This document shows positions 25,664 through 33,681 of a stretch of 43,794 bases of DNA, piece after piece (the stretch's first letter is position 1; each line of letters starts with the position of its first letter). The stretch is from assembly GCA_964383905.1 (NCBI GenBank), contig CAYLJO010000025.1:1-43794 (forward strand), written 5' to 3'. Under the pieces are notes generated by a model. The model had not been told where the DNA came from. It was given only the letters and a program-made list of their open reading frames with translations, and ran no database searches. The stretch is from CAYLJO01 sp964383905 (lineage in GTDB: Bacteria; Acidobacteriota; Blastocatellia; Pyrinomonadales; Pyrinomonadaceae). Made by a program: the position numbers and the translations under genes.

Positions 25664-26035
25664 TTACAAAGGGAGAAAACGAATGGTGTCGTACCATTCA
25701 TTTTCGAGGCTGCATGTGACCAGCAGCTCAAGGTCATCAATCGCTTTATGGATCGGGAGGTTCCGGGGGACGATGAAAACGCCGGCCATCCTTTGGCCCG
25801 CTGCGATGCGCGCGGGGGCATGATCCGGCATGGTTTGACGGTCGTGTGTGACGGTGATGCGCCCGTCGTTTGCCGCCCACGCCAGCAACTCAGGGTCCCT
25901 CGCTTCACTCAAACCGACCTCGTAAGCGTTGATGGCATCGAGTTGAGGGAGGCGTCGCCGGAGTCCTCGAAGAATGATCTGGTTGAGATCTTGATCTATG
26001 AGCAGACGGAGCACGGGATTTCCGAAGGGCCTCAA
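25664..26035 (-). CDS. DUF5615 PIN-like protein
   Basis: 123 residues. The start LRLLIDQDLNQIILRGLRRR, with an acidic pair after the first strand, the ARDPELLAWAANDGRITVTHDRQTM block and VFIVPRNLPIHKAIDDLELL fit the DUF5615/Mut7-C-like PIN fold (aspartates D14, D16 and D in THD). Such proteins are thought to be metal-dependent ribonuclease toxins, usually next to a DUF433 partner. Here the partner gene ends at 26032, a four-base overlap, so the pair is translationally coupled. The nuclease role is family-level inference. Confidence 0.82.
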   Translation of the reverse strand: MRPFGNPVLRLLIDQDLNQIILRGLRRRLPQLDAINAYEVGLSEARDPELLAWAANDGRITVTHDRQTMPDHAPARIAAGQRMAGVFIVPRNLPIHKAIDDLELLVTCSLENEWYDTIRFLPL

Positions 26036-26325
26036 TCAATCTTTTGCTGGCGTGCGGACCAGCGAGAGAGGATTAATTCGCGTAGCGTATTAATCCTGGC
26101 CTGATAATTGGGGTCGGATTCGAGGCGCTGCTGTATGGCGTCACCTTCCGCTTCACGCCGGCGCAAGTATTCTTCGACCTCCGTGCGATGCGTCAGGTAG
26201 TAGGCGATGGCTGCATAGATGTCCTTCAAGTCGAGCGGAGGGAAGCTATCGGCAAGCTGCTCCGGCGTCGCGCCGAGTTTGTTGCACTGATGCTTTGAGG
26301 GTGAAGGATCAAATGATGAGGGCAC
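26032..26325 (-). CDS. DUF433-like protein, N-terminally shortened
   Basis: 97 residues from GTG 26325. The segment GATPEQLADSFPPLDLKDIYAAIAYYLTHR is the C-terminal helical part of DUF433 antitoxin-like proteins. The usual N-terminal strand region with G-T-R-V/I-P before this helix is absent; in its place are residues PSSFDPSPSKHQCNK that look like read-through. A charged helix (EVEEYLRRREAEGDAIQQRL) follows. The gene overlaps the DUF5615 gene by four bases. It may be a truncated, possibly impaired, antitoxin. Confidence 0.7.
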   Translation of the reverse strand: MPSSFDPSPSKHQCNKLGATPEQLADSFPPLDLKDIYAAIAYYLTHRTEVEEYLRRREAEGDAIQQRLESDPNYQARINTLRELILSRWSARQQKID

Positions 26326-26348
26326 CGGTCAGACAACCTTGCCCCTAT

Positions 26349-26939
26349 TTAGATCCCACCACCGTCCATATATTCGTCCGGTGTGTAATGGCCAACCACG
26401 GAGCTGCCAACTTTATAGGTGTTCAGGACGCCGAGCGGCGGCGCGTAAATGTGCAGTGTCACTAAGTTCTGGCCGCTGACTTCCGGGTTTCCGAGCTGGT
26501 GTATGTCGGGCACTTCGGCGCCCGTCACCTGCCCGATGGCCAGCTCGCGCGCCGTTTGATAATAAAGCTCGCGCGCGTCGTTGAGAGCGAACATCGTCTC
26601 CCACATCACGCCCTCACAGACGCGTACAGCGCCGTGCGAGCCGTTATGGTCGTGGATCGGCGTACGCTGCCCCGGCCGCCAGCATAATACCAGGACTTCG
26701 ACAAACTCATTACGAAAGACGCGGTGGCGCGCATACGTCCCCGGTTTAAAGCCACGGTACGGGCGCAGCTCCTCGGCAGTTATCTCGACCTCGTTAAGCC
26801 ACGTGCTAATCTCCTGAAGCGAGGGCGTGCCGCGCAAAGTCTTGAGCTTGTCTGCCAGCGCTCGGAGCGGGAAGCGGCGGAACGAGTCTTGCTCGATGGC
26901 CGCGGGAGATTGAGTGGTCTGTGTAACGTTCGTTGACAT
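26349..26939 (-). CDS. cysteine dioxygenase family protein (cupin)
   Basis: 196 residues from ATG 26939, which has AGGAG ten bases upstream. The cupin iron site shows HDHNGSHGAV (two His) and a later His in VPDIHQLGN; WRPGQRTPIHDH is the first cupin motif. RHRVFRNEFVEVLVLCW and the CEG segment (a candidate for the Cys-Tyr crosslink Cys) fit type I cysteine dioxygenase, which oxidises cysteine to cysteine sulfinate with O2. A 3-mercaptopropionate dioxygenase is an alternative within the family. A strong promoter and a 130-base leader lie upstream. Confidence 0.87.
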   Translation of the reverse strand: MSTNVTQTTQSPAAIEQDSFRRFPLRALADKLKTLRGTPSLQEISTWLNEVEITAEELRPYRGFKPGTYARHRVFRNEFVEVLVLCWRPGQRTPIHDHNGSHGAVRVCEGVMWETMFALNDARELYYQTARELAIGQVTGAEVPDIHQLGNPEVSGQNLVTLHIYAPPLGVLNTYKVGSSVVGHYTPDEYMDGGGI

Positions 26940-27068
26940 AGGTCGGGAACTCCTCATGAGGAATAGACTTCAGAGAACAGGGCGCAGGGCGAAAAGCACC
27001 CGGCGGTGCCGGAATAACCGATCGGGGCAGGGCCAAGTCCTCTGGCCCGCGGTTTTTCGAAATACCCC
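26940..27068 (-). other. structured 5' leader of the cysteine dioxygenase gene
   Basis: About 130 untranslated bases between the promoter and the start codon. On the minus strand it can form GGGCCA-GAGGACT-TGGCCC (perfect six-base stem), CGGCACC/GGGTGC-type pairing and further GC-rich stems, then TTCCTCATGAGGAG close to the ribosome site. It resembles no riboswitch class I could confirm. Whether it senses sulfur metabolites is speculation. Confidence 0.4.
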
Positions 27069-27075
27069 AGGAATT

Positions 27076-27104
27076 TTTATACTCGTACCAAAGCGGCGAG
27101 TCAA
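27076..27104 (-). promoter_or_regulatory. sigma-70 promoter for cysteine dioxygenase
   Basis: On the minus strand TTGACT (27104-27099), exactly 17 bases, then TATAAA (27081-27076). This is one of the best promoter matches in the window and points to the cysteine dioxygenase gene with a long leader. It lies after the glycerate kinase stop (27141), so the two leftward genes are separately transcribed. Confidence 0.65.
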
Positions 27105-27140
27105 TGTGTGGATCGCGGCGGGGAGAAATGAGAAAGATTT

Positions 27141-28523
27141 TCAATCGGCGAGCATGATGCGCACGTCGCGCACGTTAGTGCCGGTCGGGCCGGTCATAAT
27201 CAGGTCGCCCAGAGTATGGAAGAAAGTATAGGCGTCGCTAGCGGCGAGAAAGCTCTGGGCGTCAAGACCGAGCCCACGCGCGCGCGCAATCGTCATTTCA
27301 TCGGCGAGGGCACCATCAGTCGGGCTGTTGCCGTCAATACCGTCCGTCCCGGCACTGAGCGCGACGATGTGCGGCGAAGATGCCTGCGCGCCGGTTTGTT
27401 CGTTGCGTGCGTTGATCTCGATCGCCCAACGCAACACCGTTTCGGAATTACGACCCCCCAAACCATGACCATACACCGGGCATGCGAACTCGCCGCCCGA
27501 AATTAGACAGACGGGCGTCCGGTTGCTCGCCGTGCTCAGGGCACGGGAAAGCCTCGACAGCAGTTCTGCGCATCCCTCGGCGATCGGTTGCTCGATGATG
27601 TCTTTCGCGATCTCAACCCTGAAGCCGCGCGCGCGGGCGGCTTCGGCGGCAGACTGTAACGCGCTTTCGTTATCGAGCAGGACATGGTGCTTCCTGAGAG
27701 AAAGCTGCGGGGTCTCGTCCCGCGTCACAGCCGCCCGGTTGATTGCGCGGAGAATCGAGGCCGGCAGGCGCGATGCGAGGTCGTAGCGCGCGACGACCTC
27801 GCGCGCGTCGGGGGCGCCGGCCGGAGGGTCGAACGTCGGGCCGGATGCGACGATTGATCCCATGCCCGGCCCTGTATCCGAAATGATCAGGCTCACCTGG
27901 TCCGCCCGCGGGGCGCACGCGGCCAGGCCCCCTCCTTTGATCGCAGAGATTGCCCGGCGCACGGCATTAATTTCCGCGATGGAGGCGCCGCAGGTAACCA
28001 GGACCTGATTCGCCTTTTGCAGCTCGGCGAGCGTCGTTTGCTCGTCGCGCGGCTTCTCGATCATCGCCGAGCCGCCGCCGGAGATAAGAAAGATAACGAG
28101 AGCGTGCCCATCATTCGCGCGTCGCAGCAGGTCGAAGGAGGCTCGCGCCGCGGCCAGGCTTGCTTCGTTCGGCACCGGGTGTCCGCCCTCGTACCAGCGC
28201 CAGCGCGCGGAAAATTTCCGCTGTGAGTCGGAGAGAACCGACTCCAGGGGCTGCCTTGATAGTGACCCTGCGATGAGTCCGGCTTTTAACTTATTACCGA
28301 GAGCGTTATCCAGCGCCATTGCCATCGCCAGTGCGGCTTTACCAATCGCGATGGCATATATTCCTGTGGGGCGCGCGGAGAGATCAAAGGTTGTGTCACA
28401 GATAGTGAGGCGCGAGCCATCCAGTTGTACGGCGCGGCGGACGGCCCTTCCCGCGTCAACGCTCTTCAATGCGGCATCGAAAATTTCCCGCGCGGTGTGG
28501 CGAAGGTCAACTATACTTGTCAC
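27141..28523 (-). CDS. glycerate 2-kinase (GckA/MOFRL family)
   Basis: 460 residues starting with GTG 28523. The N-terminal DUF4147 domain has AIAIGKAALAMAMALD, YEGGHPVPNEASLAAARA, the phosphate-binding LISGGGSAMIEKP and LISDTGPGMGSIVASGPTF-like segments. The C-terminal MOFRL domain ends CPVYGHGLGGRNSETVLRWA, LSAGTDGIDGNSPTDGALAD and IMTGPTGTNVRDVRIML. The enzyme phosphorylates D-glycerate to 2-phosphoglycerate, feeding glycerate from glyoxylate, tartrate or serine pathways into glycolysis. The helix-hairpin-helix gene ends six bases upstream, so both may be co-transcribed. Confidence 0.93.
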   Translation of the reverse strand: MTSIVDLRHTAREIFDAALKSVDAGRAVRRAVQLDGSRLTICDTTFDLSARPTGIYAIAIGKAALAMAMALDNALGNKLKAGLIAGSLSRQPLESVLSDSQRKFSARWRWYEGGHPVPNEASLAAARASFDLLRRANDGHALVIFLISGGGSAMIEKPRDEQTTLAELQKANQVLVTCGASIAEINAVRRAISAIKGGGLAACAPRADQVSLIISDTGPGMGSIVASGPTFDPPAGAPDAREVVARYDLASRLPASILRAINRAAVTRDETPQLSLRKHHVLLDNESALQSAAEAARARGFRVEIAKDIIEQPIAEGCAELLSRLSRALSTASNRTPVCLISGGEFACPVYGHGLGGRNSETVLRWAIEINARNEQTGAQASSPHIVALSAGTDGIDGNSPTDGALADEMTIARARGLGLDAQSFLAASDAYTFFHTLGDLIMTGPTGTNVRDVRIMLAD

Positions 28524-28529
28524 GCTACC

Positions 28530-28913
28530 TCACTCGACGGTGATCAGCGCGCGCAGCTCGCGAAAGCGCCGCTCGCTAATGCCGCGTATCATCATCAGGT
28601 GCTCCGCACGGCGAAATCGCCCATACCGTTCACGATATGCGATGATGTGCGCGGCGGTGGCTTTGCCTACACCCGGTAGTCTTTCGAGCTCAGCGGGCGA
28701 CGCGATGTTAATATTAATGCGCGTTCCATCAAGGGCCTCTGGCTGCCGGAGTTCCATCGCATCTTGACTACTAACTTGTAGCGTGCGGCGTGGCATCCTG
28801 ACGCATCCGGGCGCCACGAGAGCGCAGCACAAGAGTATAGGTAGGATAAATCGCTTAGTTTCGTACTGATCTTGTGCAAAAGACTTAAACATTGATACAG
28901 AAGCACTTGTCAC
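28530..28913 (-). CDS. helix-hairpin-helix (ComEA-like) lipoprotein
   Basis: 127 residues from GTG 28913 or 120 from ATG 28892. The N-terminus has a hydrophobic stretch ending in a lipobox-like ALVAPGC, so it is probably a lipoprotein. The C-terminal 65 residues are two helix-hairpin-helix motifs: ININIASPAELERLPGVGKATAAHII and MMIRGISERRFRELRALI, the ComEA/DUF655 pattern that binds DNA without sequence specificity. A role in DNA uptake is suggested by the family; no other com gene is nearby except the PilT-type motor at 37.9 kb. The DnaA-box cluster overlaps its upstream region. Confidence 0.82.
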   Translation of the reverse strand: MTSASVSMFKSFAQDQYETKRFILPILLCCALVAPGCVRMPRRTLQVSSQDAMELRQPEALDGTRININIASPAELERLPGVGKATAAHIIAYRERYGRFRRAEHLMMIRGISERRFRELRALITVE

Positions 28914-29031
28914 TTATGCTACGAATGTGTGCAAAATGCTAGAAGTCTAAATTTTTCATAAATTTGTAACACGCAAAAGGGACTTTTCCACAGAGTTTTC
29001 CACAGATATCTGTGGAAAACTCTGTGGAAAC
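28873..29031. promoter_or_regulatory. DnaA-box cluster, candidate replication origin or DnaA-controlled region
   Basis: Five exact matches to the DnaA-box consensus TTWTNCACA lie in 160 bases: TTTTGCACA on the minus strand at 28873-28881 and 28928-28936; TTTTCCACA on the plus strand at 28984-28992 and 28996-29004; TTTTCCACA on the minus strand at 29011-29019. A sixth near match (GTTTCCACA, minus) is at 29023-29031. AT-rich sequence lies between the boxes (28940-28975) and just right of them (29040-29090). About 0.01 such matches would be expected by chance in this length. No dnaA, dnaN or gyrB gene is in the window. It could be oriC, a DnaA titration site or a DnaA-regulated promoter. Confidence 0.55.
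28985..29030. repeat. perfect 46-bp palindrome of DnaA-like boxes
   Basis: A 23-base arm (TTTCCACAGAGTTTTCCACA followed by GAT) is followed without a loop by its exact complement, centred at 29007/29008. Each arm carries two box-like TTTCCACAGA units spaced 12 bases apart, giving four units in mirror symmetry. With no loop it is unlikely to serve as an RNA terminator; symmetric protein binding is more plausible. Confidence 0.9.
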
Positions 29032-29231
29032 TTGGCCAGAATCTAAAAGAGATGAAAAATATCGCTTTTGATACCTTTTGGTAAGAGCCTTCTGTCACGC
29101 CTTCCGAACAGTAACTTTATACGGCTTTGGTGCATGAATGAGTAACCCGGACTAGCTTTGGACTGATTCATGCTGCTACTTTGTAACTCTGCGTTCTTCC
29201 CAGATGCACCATCCTGTTCAAGACCGCACAC

Positions 29232-29768
29232 TTGGCGAGACATCAGCACCTCCGAGTTGCTACCGAAAGCGAGTATTTTGATGGTGAAGTGTTCGCGATG
29301 ACGGGCGCCGGCAGAAATCATAATTTAATTGCCCTCAATATTGCGTCCGAGTTGCGCGCGCGGTTAAGGAACCGCGACTGCGAAACTTACATGAGCGACA
29401 TGCGCGTGGGGATTCCGGCGGCCAGTCTCTACACTTATCCTGATGTGGTCGTAGTCTGCGGCGAGCCGAGGTTTGGGGATGAAGAGGTTGATACGCTACT
29501 CAACCCGACACTCCTGTTCGAGGTGCCGTCAAAATCCACTGCGTCTGATGATCGCATCATGAAGTTTGGCTATTACCGCACGATTGAATCCCTGGCCGAA
29601 TACCTGTTAGTGGCGTAGGACGAATACCGAGTCGAGCAGTACGTCAAACAAACGGACGGGCGCTGGTTGCTGTCCGACACCCGCTCGCCGGAAGGCACGC
29701 TGGAGATTGTTTCCCTTCAAACTGTACTGGCGTTGAATGAGATGTACGACAAAGTCACCCTCTCATAG
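29232..29768 (+). pseudogene. Uma2 family endonuclease, interrupted by a stop
   Basis: In one frame: SEYFDGEVFAMTGAGRNHNL, RLRNRDCETYMSDMRVGIP, the catalytic-type YPDVVVVCGEP and LLNPTLLFEVPSKST are those of Uma2 (PD-(D/E)XK-like) nucleases. Residue 129 is TAG (29616-29618) where relatives have Gln in VAQDEYRVEQYV. The frame then continues without interruption to 29768 (DEYRVEQYVKQTDGRWLLS...). One C-to-T change explains the stop. The N-terminus also looks eroded, with no good start before the conserved block. Uma2 genes are numerous in some phyla and their function is unclear. Confidence 0.85.
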
Positions 29769-29788
29769 TTCACTTCATCCTTCCGCGC

Positions 29789-32404
29789 TCATCCCTCATC
29801 TCTTCCTCCGTCCCATTCGGCGACGGCCTCATACGCGCGACTAAGTACAGGGCGGGGTCGAGCGCCATCGACTTGTCCGATGAACCCTTCACGCTCCATC
29901 ATGTCGAGGATGGCGGCGGCGCGCCCGTAGCCGATGCGTAGACGCCTTTGCAACACGGAGGTGGAAGCCCGTTTCATCTCGACACAAATGCGCACGGCTT
30001 CTTCAAACAGCTCGTCGCGCTCGCCACTCGCGCCATCCAACCCCATCGCCTCCTCTTCCGACTGCGTGATCGTTTCGTCGTACTGCGGCTCGGTCTGCGC
30101 TTTGACGTGCGCGACGGTGCGGTTGATCTCTGTTTCGTCGACGTAAGCGCCGTGCACGCGCACCAGTCGCGACGTGCCGGGGGGTAAAAACAGCATGTCG
30201 CCGCGGCCGAGCAGTTGCTCGGCCCCGTTGGCGTCAATGATCGTGCGCGAGTCAACCTTGGACGAAACGCGGTAGGAGATGCGCGAAGGAAAGTTTGCCT
30301 TGATGAGCCCTGTGATGACATCGACCGAGGGGCGTTGCGTGGCGAGCACCAGGTGAATGCCGACGGCGCGCGCCATCTGCGCCAGGCGGGTGATCGATTC
30401 TTCGACCTCGTGGCCGGAGACCATCATCAGGTCGGCAAGCTCATCGATGATGATGACGATGTAGGGCAGAGGCTTCCAGGGTTCGCCCGCTTCGTCAAAT
30501 TCTTTGGCCATGCTGCGGCGCATCACTTCCGTGTTGTAGCCGTCTATATTGCGCACGCCCCAGCCGGCCAGCTCCTTGTAGCGCCGCTCCATCTCGGCGA
30601 CCGCCCACTTGAGCGAGATGGCCGCCCTCTTAGGGTCGGTGATGATCGGTGTCGCCAGGTGCGGGATGTCGGCGTAAAGGCCGAGCTCGAGCCGCTTCGG
30701 ATCGACCATAATGAATTTCACCTCGTCGGGCCGCGCCTTGTAGAGGATAGAGACGACCAGCGAGTTGACGCCGACGGATTTGCCCGCGCCGGTCGCGCCG
30801 GCGATCAAAAGATGCGGCATCCTGGCGAGATCAGCGACGTAGTTCAGCCCGTCAATCGTTTTGCCGAGCGCGATCGTGAGCTTTGAAGGGGATTCGCGGA
30901 ACTGGCGCGACTCGATCACCTCACGCAGGTGAATCGTTTCACGATGCGGGTTCGGCACTTCAATGCCGACGTGAGGTTTGCCGGGCATGCGGTCAATGCG
31001 TATGGATTCGGCTTTGAGCGCGAGGCAGAGGTCGTCGACCAGGCTCGTCACGCGCGAGTACTTAACGCCCGGATCTGGTTTGAACTCGTAGGTCGTCACG
31101 ACGGGCCCGGGACAGATATGCTTGATCTGTCCCGTGACGTTGAATTCTTTGCACTTCTCGGCGAGGCGCGTGGCGAGGTTGAGCAGTTCTTCGTCGGCCT
31201 GCTCGCTGTGCGGCGGGGGCGGATTCAGGAATTCCACCTCCGGCATCTTGTAGTCGGTGATCGTGGGGGGGACAGCCGTCGCCGGAGCGCGCTTGGTTCG
31301 CTCGGGGGCAACCGGCAGCGCACTTACTTCCGACGGGTCGGTCTCGGTGCGCACCACTGAGGCAGTCTTGACCATCGCTTCGATCTCAGCCGCTTCCTCG
31401 GATCCTCCGTCGAGAGGCCGTTCGGCGGAAGAGACCGAGCGTTTTGCCGCCGCGCTCTTTTCAGCCCCCCTTTCCGCCGCCGCGCCACGCTGGCCTGACG
31501 TGGCTGCGCCGGCGGGTAAATCATCAAACGAAGCGGCCAACCCTGCTTGGTCGAGCGCACCCCGCTCGACCGGTTCTGCGGGTTGTGAGGCAGACGCCGC
31601 GCGCCTGATCGCTACCGCTGCCCGGTTGCTCTGCTCCGCGCGAGCCTCATCGCGCATAAACTCGGCGACGCGGTCGGCCCCGGTCTTCTCGCCCAACCTC
31701 TTTTCGACTTCACGCGCGGCTTCACGTTCGGCGCGCTCTGCCCGGCGCATTTCCATGTGCACGCGTGCCTTTTCACGACGCCCTGCGCGCCAGGCGGCAA
31801 ATTTTTCGGGAAGCTTCCGAAGGAAGCGGAGGCGGTTACTGAGTAGGGTCACGATACGCTCGTAAGCATGTGTGAAAGAGAAGTTGGTGGCGAGCAGCAA
31901 TGCCGTGGCGGCAACGGCGAGGAGTAGAACAGCCGCGCCGACCGTATTCAAACCGCTCGCCAGGCCGCGCGCGATGAGCGTCCCGGCCAGACCGCCGGGT
32001 TCGAAACTCGCGTCAAAAAGCGGGCGCACACTGGCGAGCGCGAGCAATGCCGACGAAGCCAGCACGAGCATGACGAGTCCTACCGTGCGCGACAGGGGGG
32101 CACGAAGGCGGCGCGTGCGGAAGCGCCGCCACGCGGCAGCCAAGAGCAGCACCGGGAGCAGATAGGCCGCGAGCCCGACCGCCTGGAACATGCTCGCGGC
32201 AACGACCGCCCCGACCGCCCCGACCAGATTGCGTGTCTCGGTTTGACCGGCGGAGTTCCACGTCGGGTCGTCCGGGTTGTAGGAAGCGAGGCACAGCGCA
32301 AAGAGCACGCCCAGCGCGCAGAGCGCGATCGCGATGATCTCATTGCGGCGCGTGTTCCGGGGCGGCACTGTTTTCGCCCGCGCATCGGCTTGAATTGTTG
32401 CCAT
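29789..32404 (-). CDS. ftsK: DNA translocase FtsK/SpoIIIE
   Basis: 871 residues from ATG 32404. Residues 25-190 hold four to five transmembrane helices for septum anchoring. A charged, Ala/Glu-rich linker runs to about 370. The RecA-like motor has Walker A GATGAGKSVGVNSLVVSIL near 530, FIMVDPKRLEL, and Walker B VIIIDELADLMM. LATQRPSVDVITGLIKANFP and SRISYRVSSKVDSRTI are classic FtsK blocks. The C-terminal winged-helix gamma domain (about 800-860, RLRIGYGRAAAILDMMEREG) reads polar KOPS-type sequences. It pumps chromosome ends to the division site for dimer resolution. Confidence 0.96.
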   Translation of the reverse strand: MATIQADARAKTVPPRNTRRNEIIAIALCALGVLFALCLASYNPDDPTWNSAGQTETRNLVGAVGAVVAASMFQAVGLAAYLLPVLLLAAAWRRFRTRRLRAPLSRTVGLVMLVLASSALLALASVRPLFDASFEPGGLAGTLIARGLASGLNTVGAAVLLLAVAATALLLATNFSFTHAYERIVTLLSNRLRFLRKLPEKFAAWRAGRREKARVHMEMRRAERAEREAAREVEKRLGEKTGADRVAEFMRDEARAEQSNRAAVAIRRAASASQPAEPVERGALDQAGLAASFDDLPAGAATSGQRGAAAERGAEKSAAAKRSVSSAERPLDGGSEEAAEIEAMVKTASVVRTETDPSEVSALPVAPERTKRAPATAVPPTITDYKMPEVEFLNPPPPHSEQADEELLNLATRLAEKCKEFNVTGQIKHICPGPVVTTYEFKPDPGVKYSRVTSLVDDLCLALKAESIRIDRMPGKPHVGIEVPNPHRETIHLREVIESRQFRESPSKLTIALGKTIDGLNYVADLARMPHLLIAGATGAGKSVGVNSLVVSILYKARPDEVKFIMVDPKRLELGLYADIPHLATPIITDPKRAAISLKWAVAEMERRYKELAGWGVRNIDGYNTEVMRRSMAKEFDEAGEPWKPLPYIVIIIDELADLMMVSGHEVEESITRLAQMARAVGIHLVLATQRPSVDVITGLIKANFPSRISYRVSSKVDSRTIIDANGAEQLLGRGDMLFLPPGTSRLVRVHGAYVDETEINRTVAHVKAQTEPQYDETITQSEEEAMGLDGASGERDELFEEAVRICVEMKRASTSVLQRRLRIGYGRAAAILDMMEREGFIGQVDGARPRPVLSRAYEAVAEWDGGRDEG

Positions 32405-32502
32405 AAGCACCCCGACCGTTAGCAGGTTGTTCCCTTGTCATGTAAATCAGCGGCCGCAGCCGCCGTACGGAGCGGCATGACTTCCCTGGTCCCTTCACCC
32501 TC

Positions 32503-33634
32503 TCACGCCGCGCGGCGCGAGAGAAGATACGCCTTGATAAAGTCGTCTATGTCGCCGCCGAGCACCGCGTCAACATTGCCGCGCTCCAGTTTGGTGCGCG
32601 TGTCCTTAACGAGGCGGTAGGGCGCAAGCACGTAGCTGCGAATCTGCGAGCCGAAAGAGATGTCAGCCTTGTTGGCTTCCAGTTCGGCGGTTTCGGCCCG
32701 GCGCTTTTCGAGCTCAAGCTCGTAGAGGCGCGAACGCAGCACCTGCATGGCGACGGCGCGGTTCTGGTGCTGCGACCGCTGGTTCTGGCATGACACCACA
32801 ATGCCTGTCGGGATGTGCGTGATGCGCACGGCGGAATCCGTGGTGTTGATATGCTGCCCGCCCGCGCCGGTCGAGCGATACGTATCGACGCGCAAGTCCT
32901 TATCGTTGATTTCCACTTCGATGTTCTCGTCGATCTCGGGGTAGACAAAAAGTGAAGCGAAAGACGTGTGACGGCGGGCCGCCTGATCGAAAGGTGAGAT
33001 GCGTACGAGACGATGAACCCCGGCTTCAGCCGAGAGCAGGCCGTAAGCGTATTCGCCTTCGACCCTGAAGGTCACGCTTTTAATGCCTGCTTCCTCGCCG
33101 GGCTGGTAATCCAGGATCTCCGTTTTGAAGCCATGCTGCTCGGCCCATTTTAAATACATGCGGAGGAGCATTTCGGCCCAGTCCTGTGATTCGGTCCCGC
33201 CGGCGCCGGGGTGAATCGTGCAGATGGCGTTGCGTATATCATTCTCGCCCGCGAGCATCATCTCAGTTTCAGCCTCACCCACCTCCCGCTCGAGCCGCCG
33301 GATGAGGGCGCGCAACTCGCGCGCGCTGTCCGCGTCTTCTTCGGCGAACTCAAAGAGCACGCCGGCGTCTTCGACGGACGATTCGAAGCGCTCATGACGG
33401 GCGATGGTTCGTTCTAAACGGCTGCGCTGCTGCAGCAGCTTTTGCGCCGCCCCCTGATCGCTCCAGAAATCCGCGGCCGAGGCCCGGGCCTCGATACGCG
33501 TCAGCTCCTCGCGCTTGGCCAGGACATCAAAGAAACCTCCCGAGCCGTGTGATGCGCTCACGCAGATCTTCAAAAGTTGCGCGTAAATCCTGTACGGATT
33601 GATCATTCTCTCCGGTGGTTAAATTCTCTGACAT
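32503..33634 (-). CDS. prfB: peptide chain release factor 2, with programmed +1 frameshift
   Basis: The start is ATG 33634 after GGAGGAGTA. The first frame reads MSENLTTGENDQSVQDLRAT through RLGRFL and stops at TGA 33529-33527. The second frame continues as DVLAKREELTRIEARASAAD to 32503, 376 residues in total after frameshifting. The site is CTTTGA preceded by GGGAGGTTT, the standard RF2 autoregulatory layout. RF2-specific SPF is seen in RISPFDQ, and the peptidyl-transferase GGQ in STGAGGQHIN. It releases proteins at UGA and UAA. ftsK lies downstream and lnt overlaps its upstream neighbourhood, all leftward. Confidence 0.95.
33526..33545 (-). promoter_or_regulatory. prfB +1 ribosomal frameshift site
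   Basis: On the minus strand CTCGGGAGGTTTCTTTGATG: an internal Shine-Dalgarno-like GGGAGG three bases before CTT TGA. When RF2 is scarce the UGA is read slowly, the ribosome slips from CUU to UUU, and translation enters the main frame. The layout matches the well known prfB recoding signal. Confidence 0.9.
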
Positions 33635-33681
33635 TACTCCTCCAAAAGGCGGCCCTCCGGCGCACACCGAATTTAATAACC

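Noticed and set aside
26940..27068. SAM-I riboswitch before cysteine dioxygenase
   Set aside because: A GGACTTGGCCC-like string recalls SAM-I, but the kink-turn and the other conserved stems are not present in the right order.
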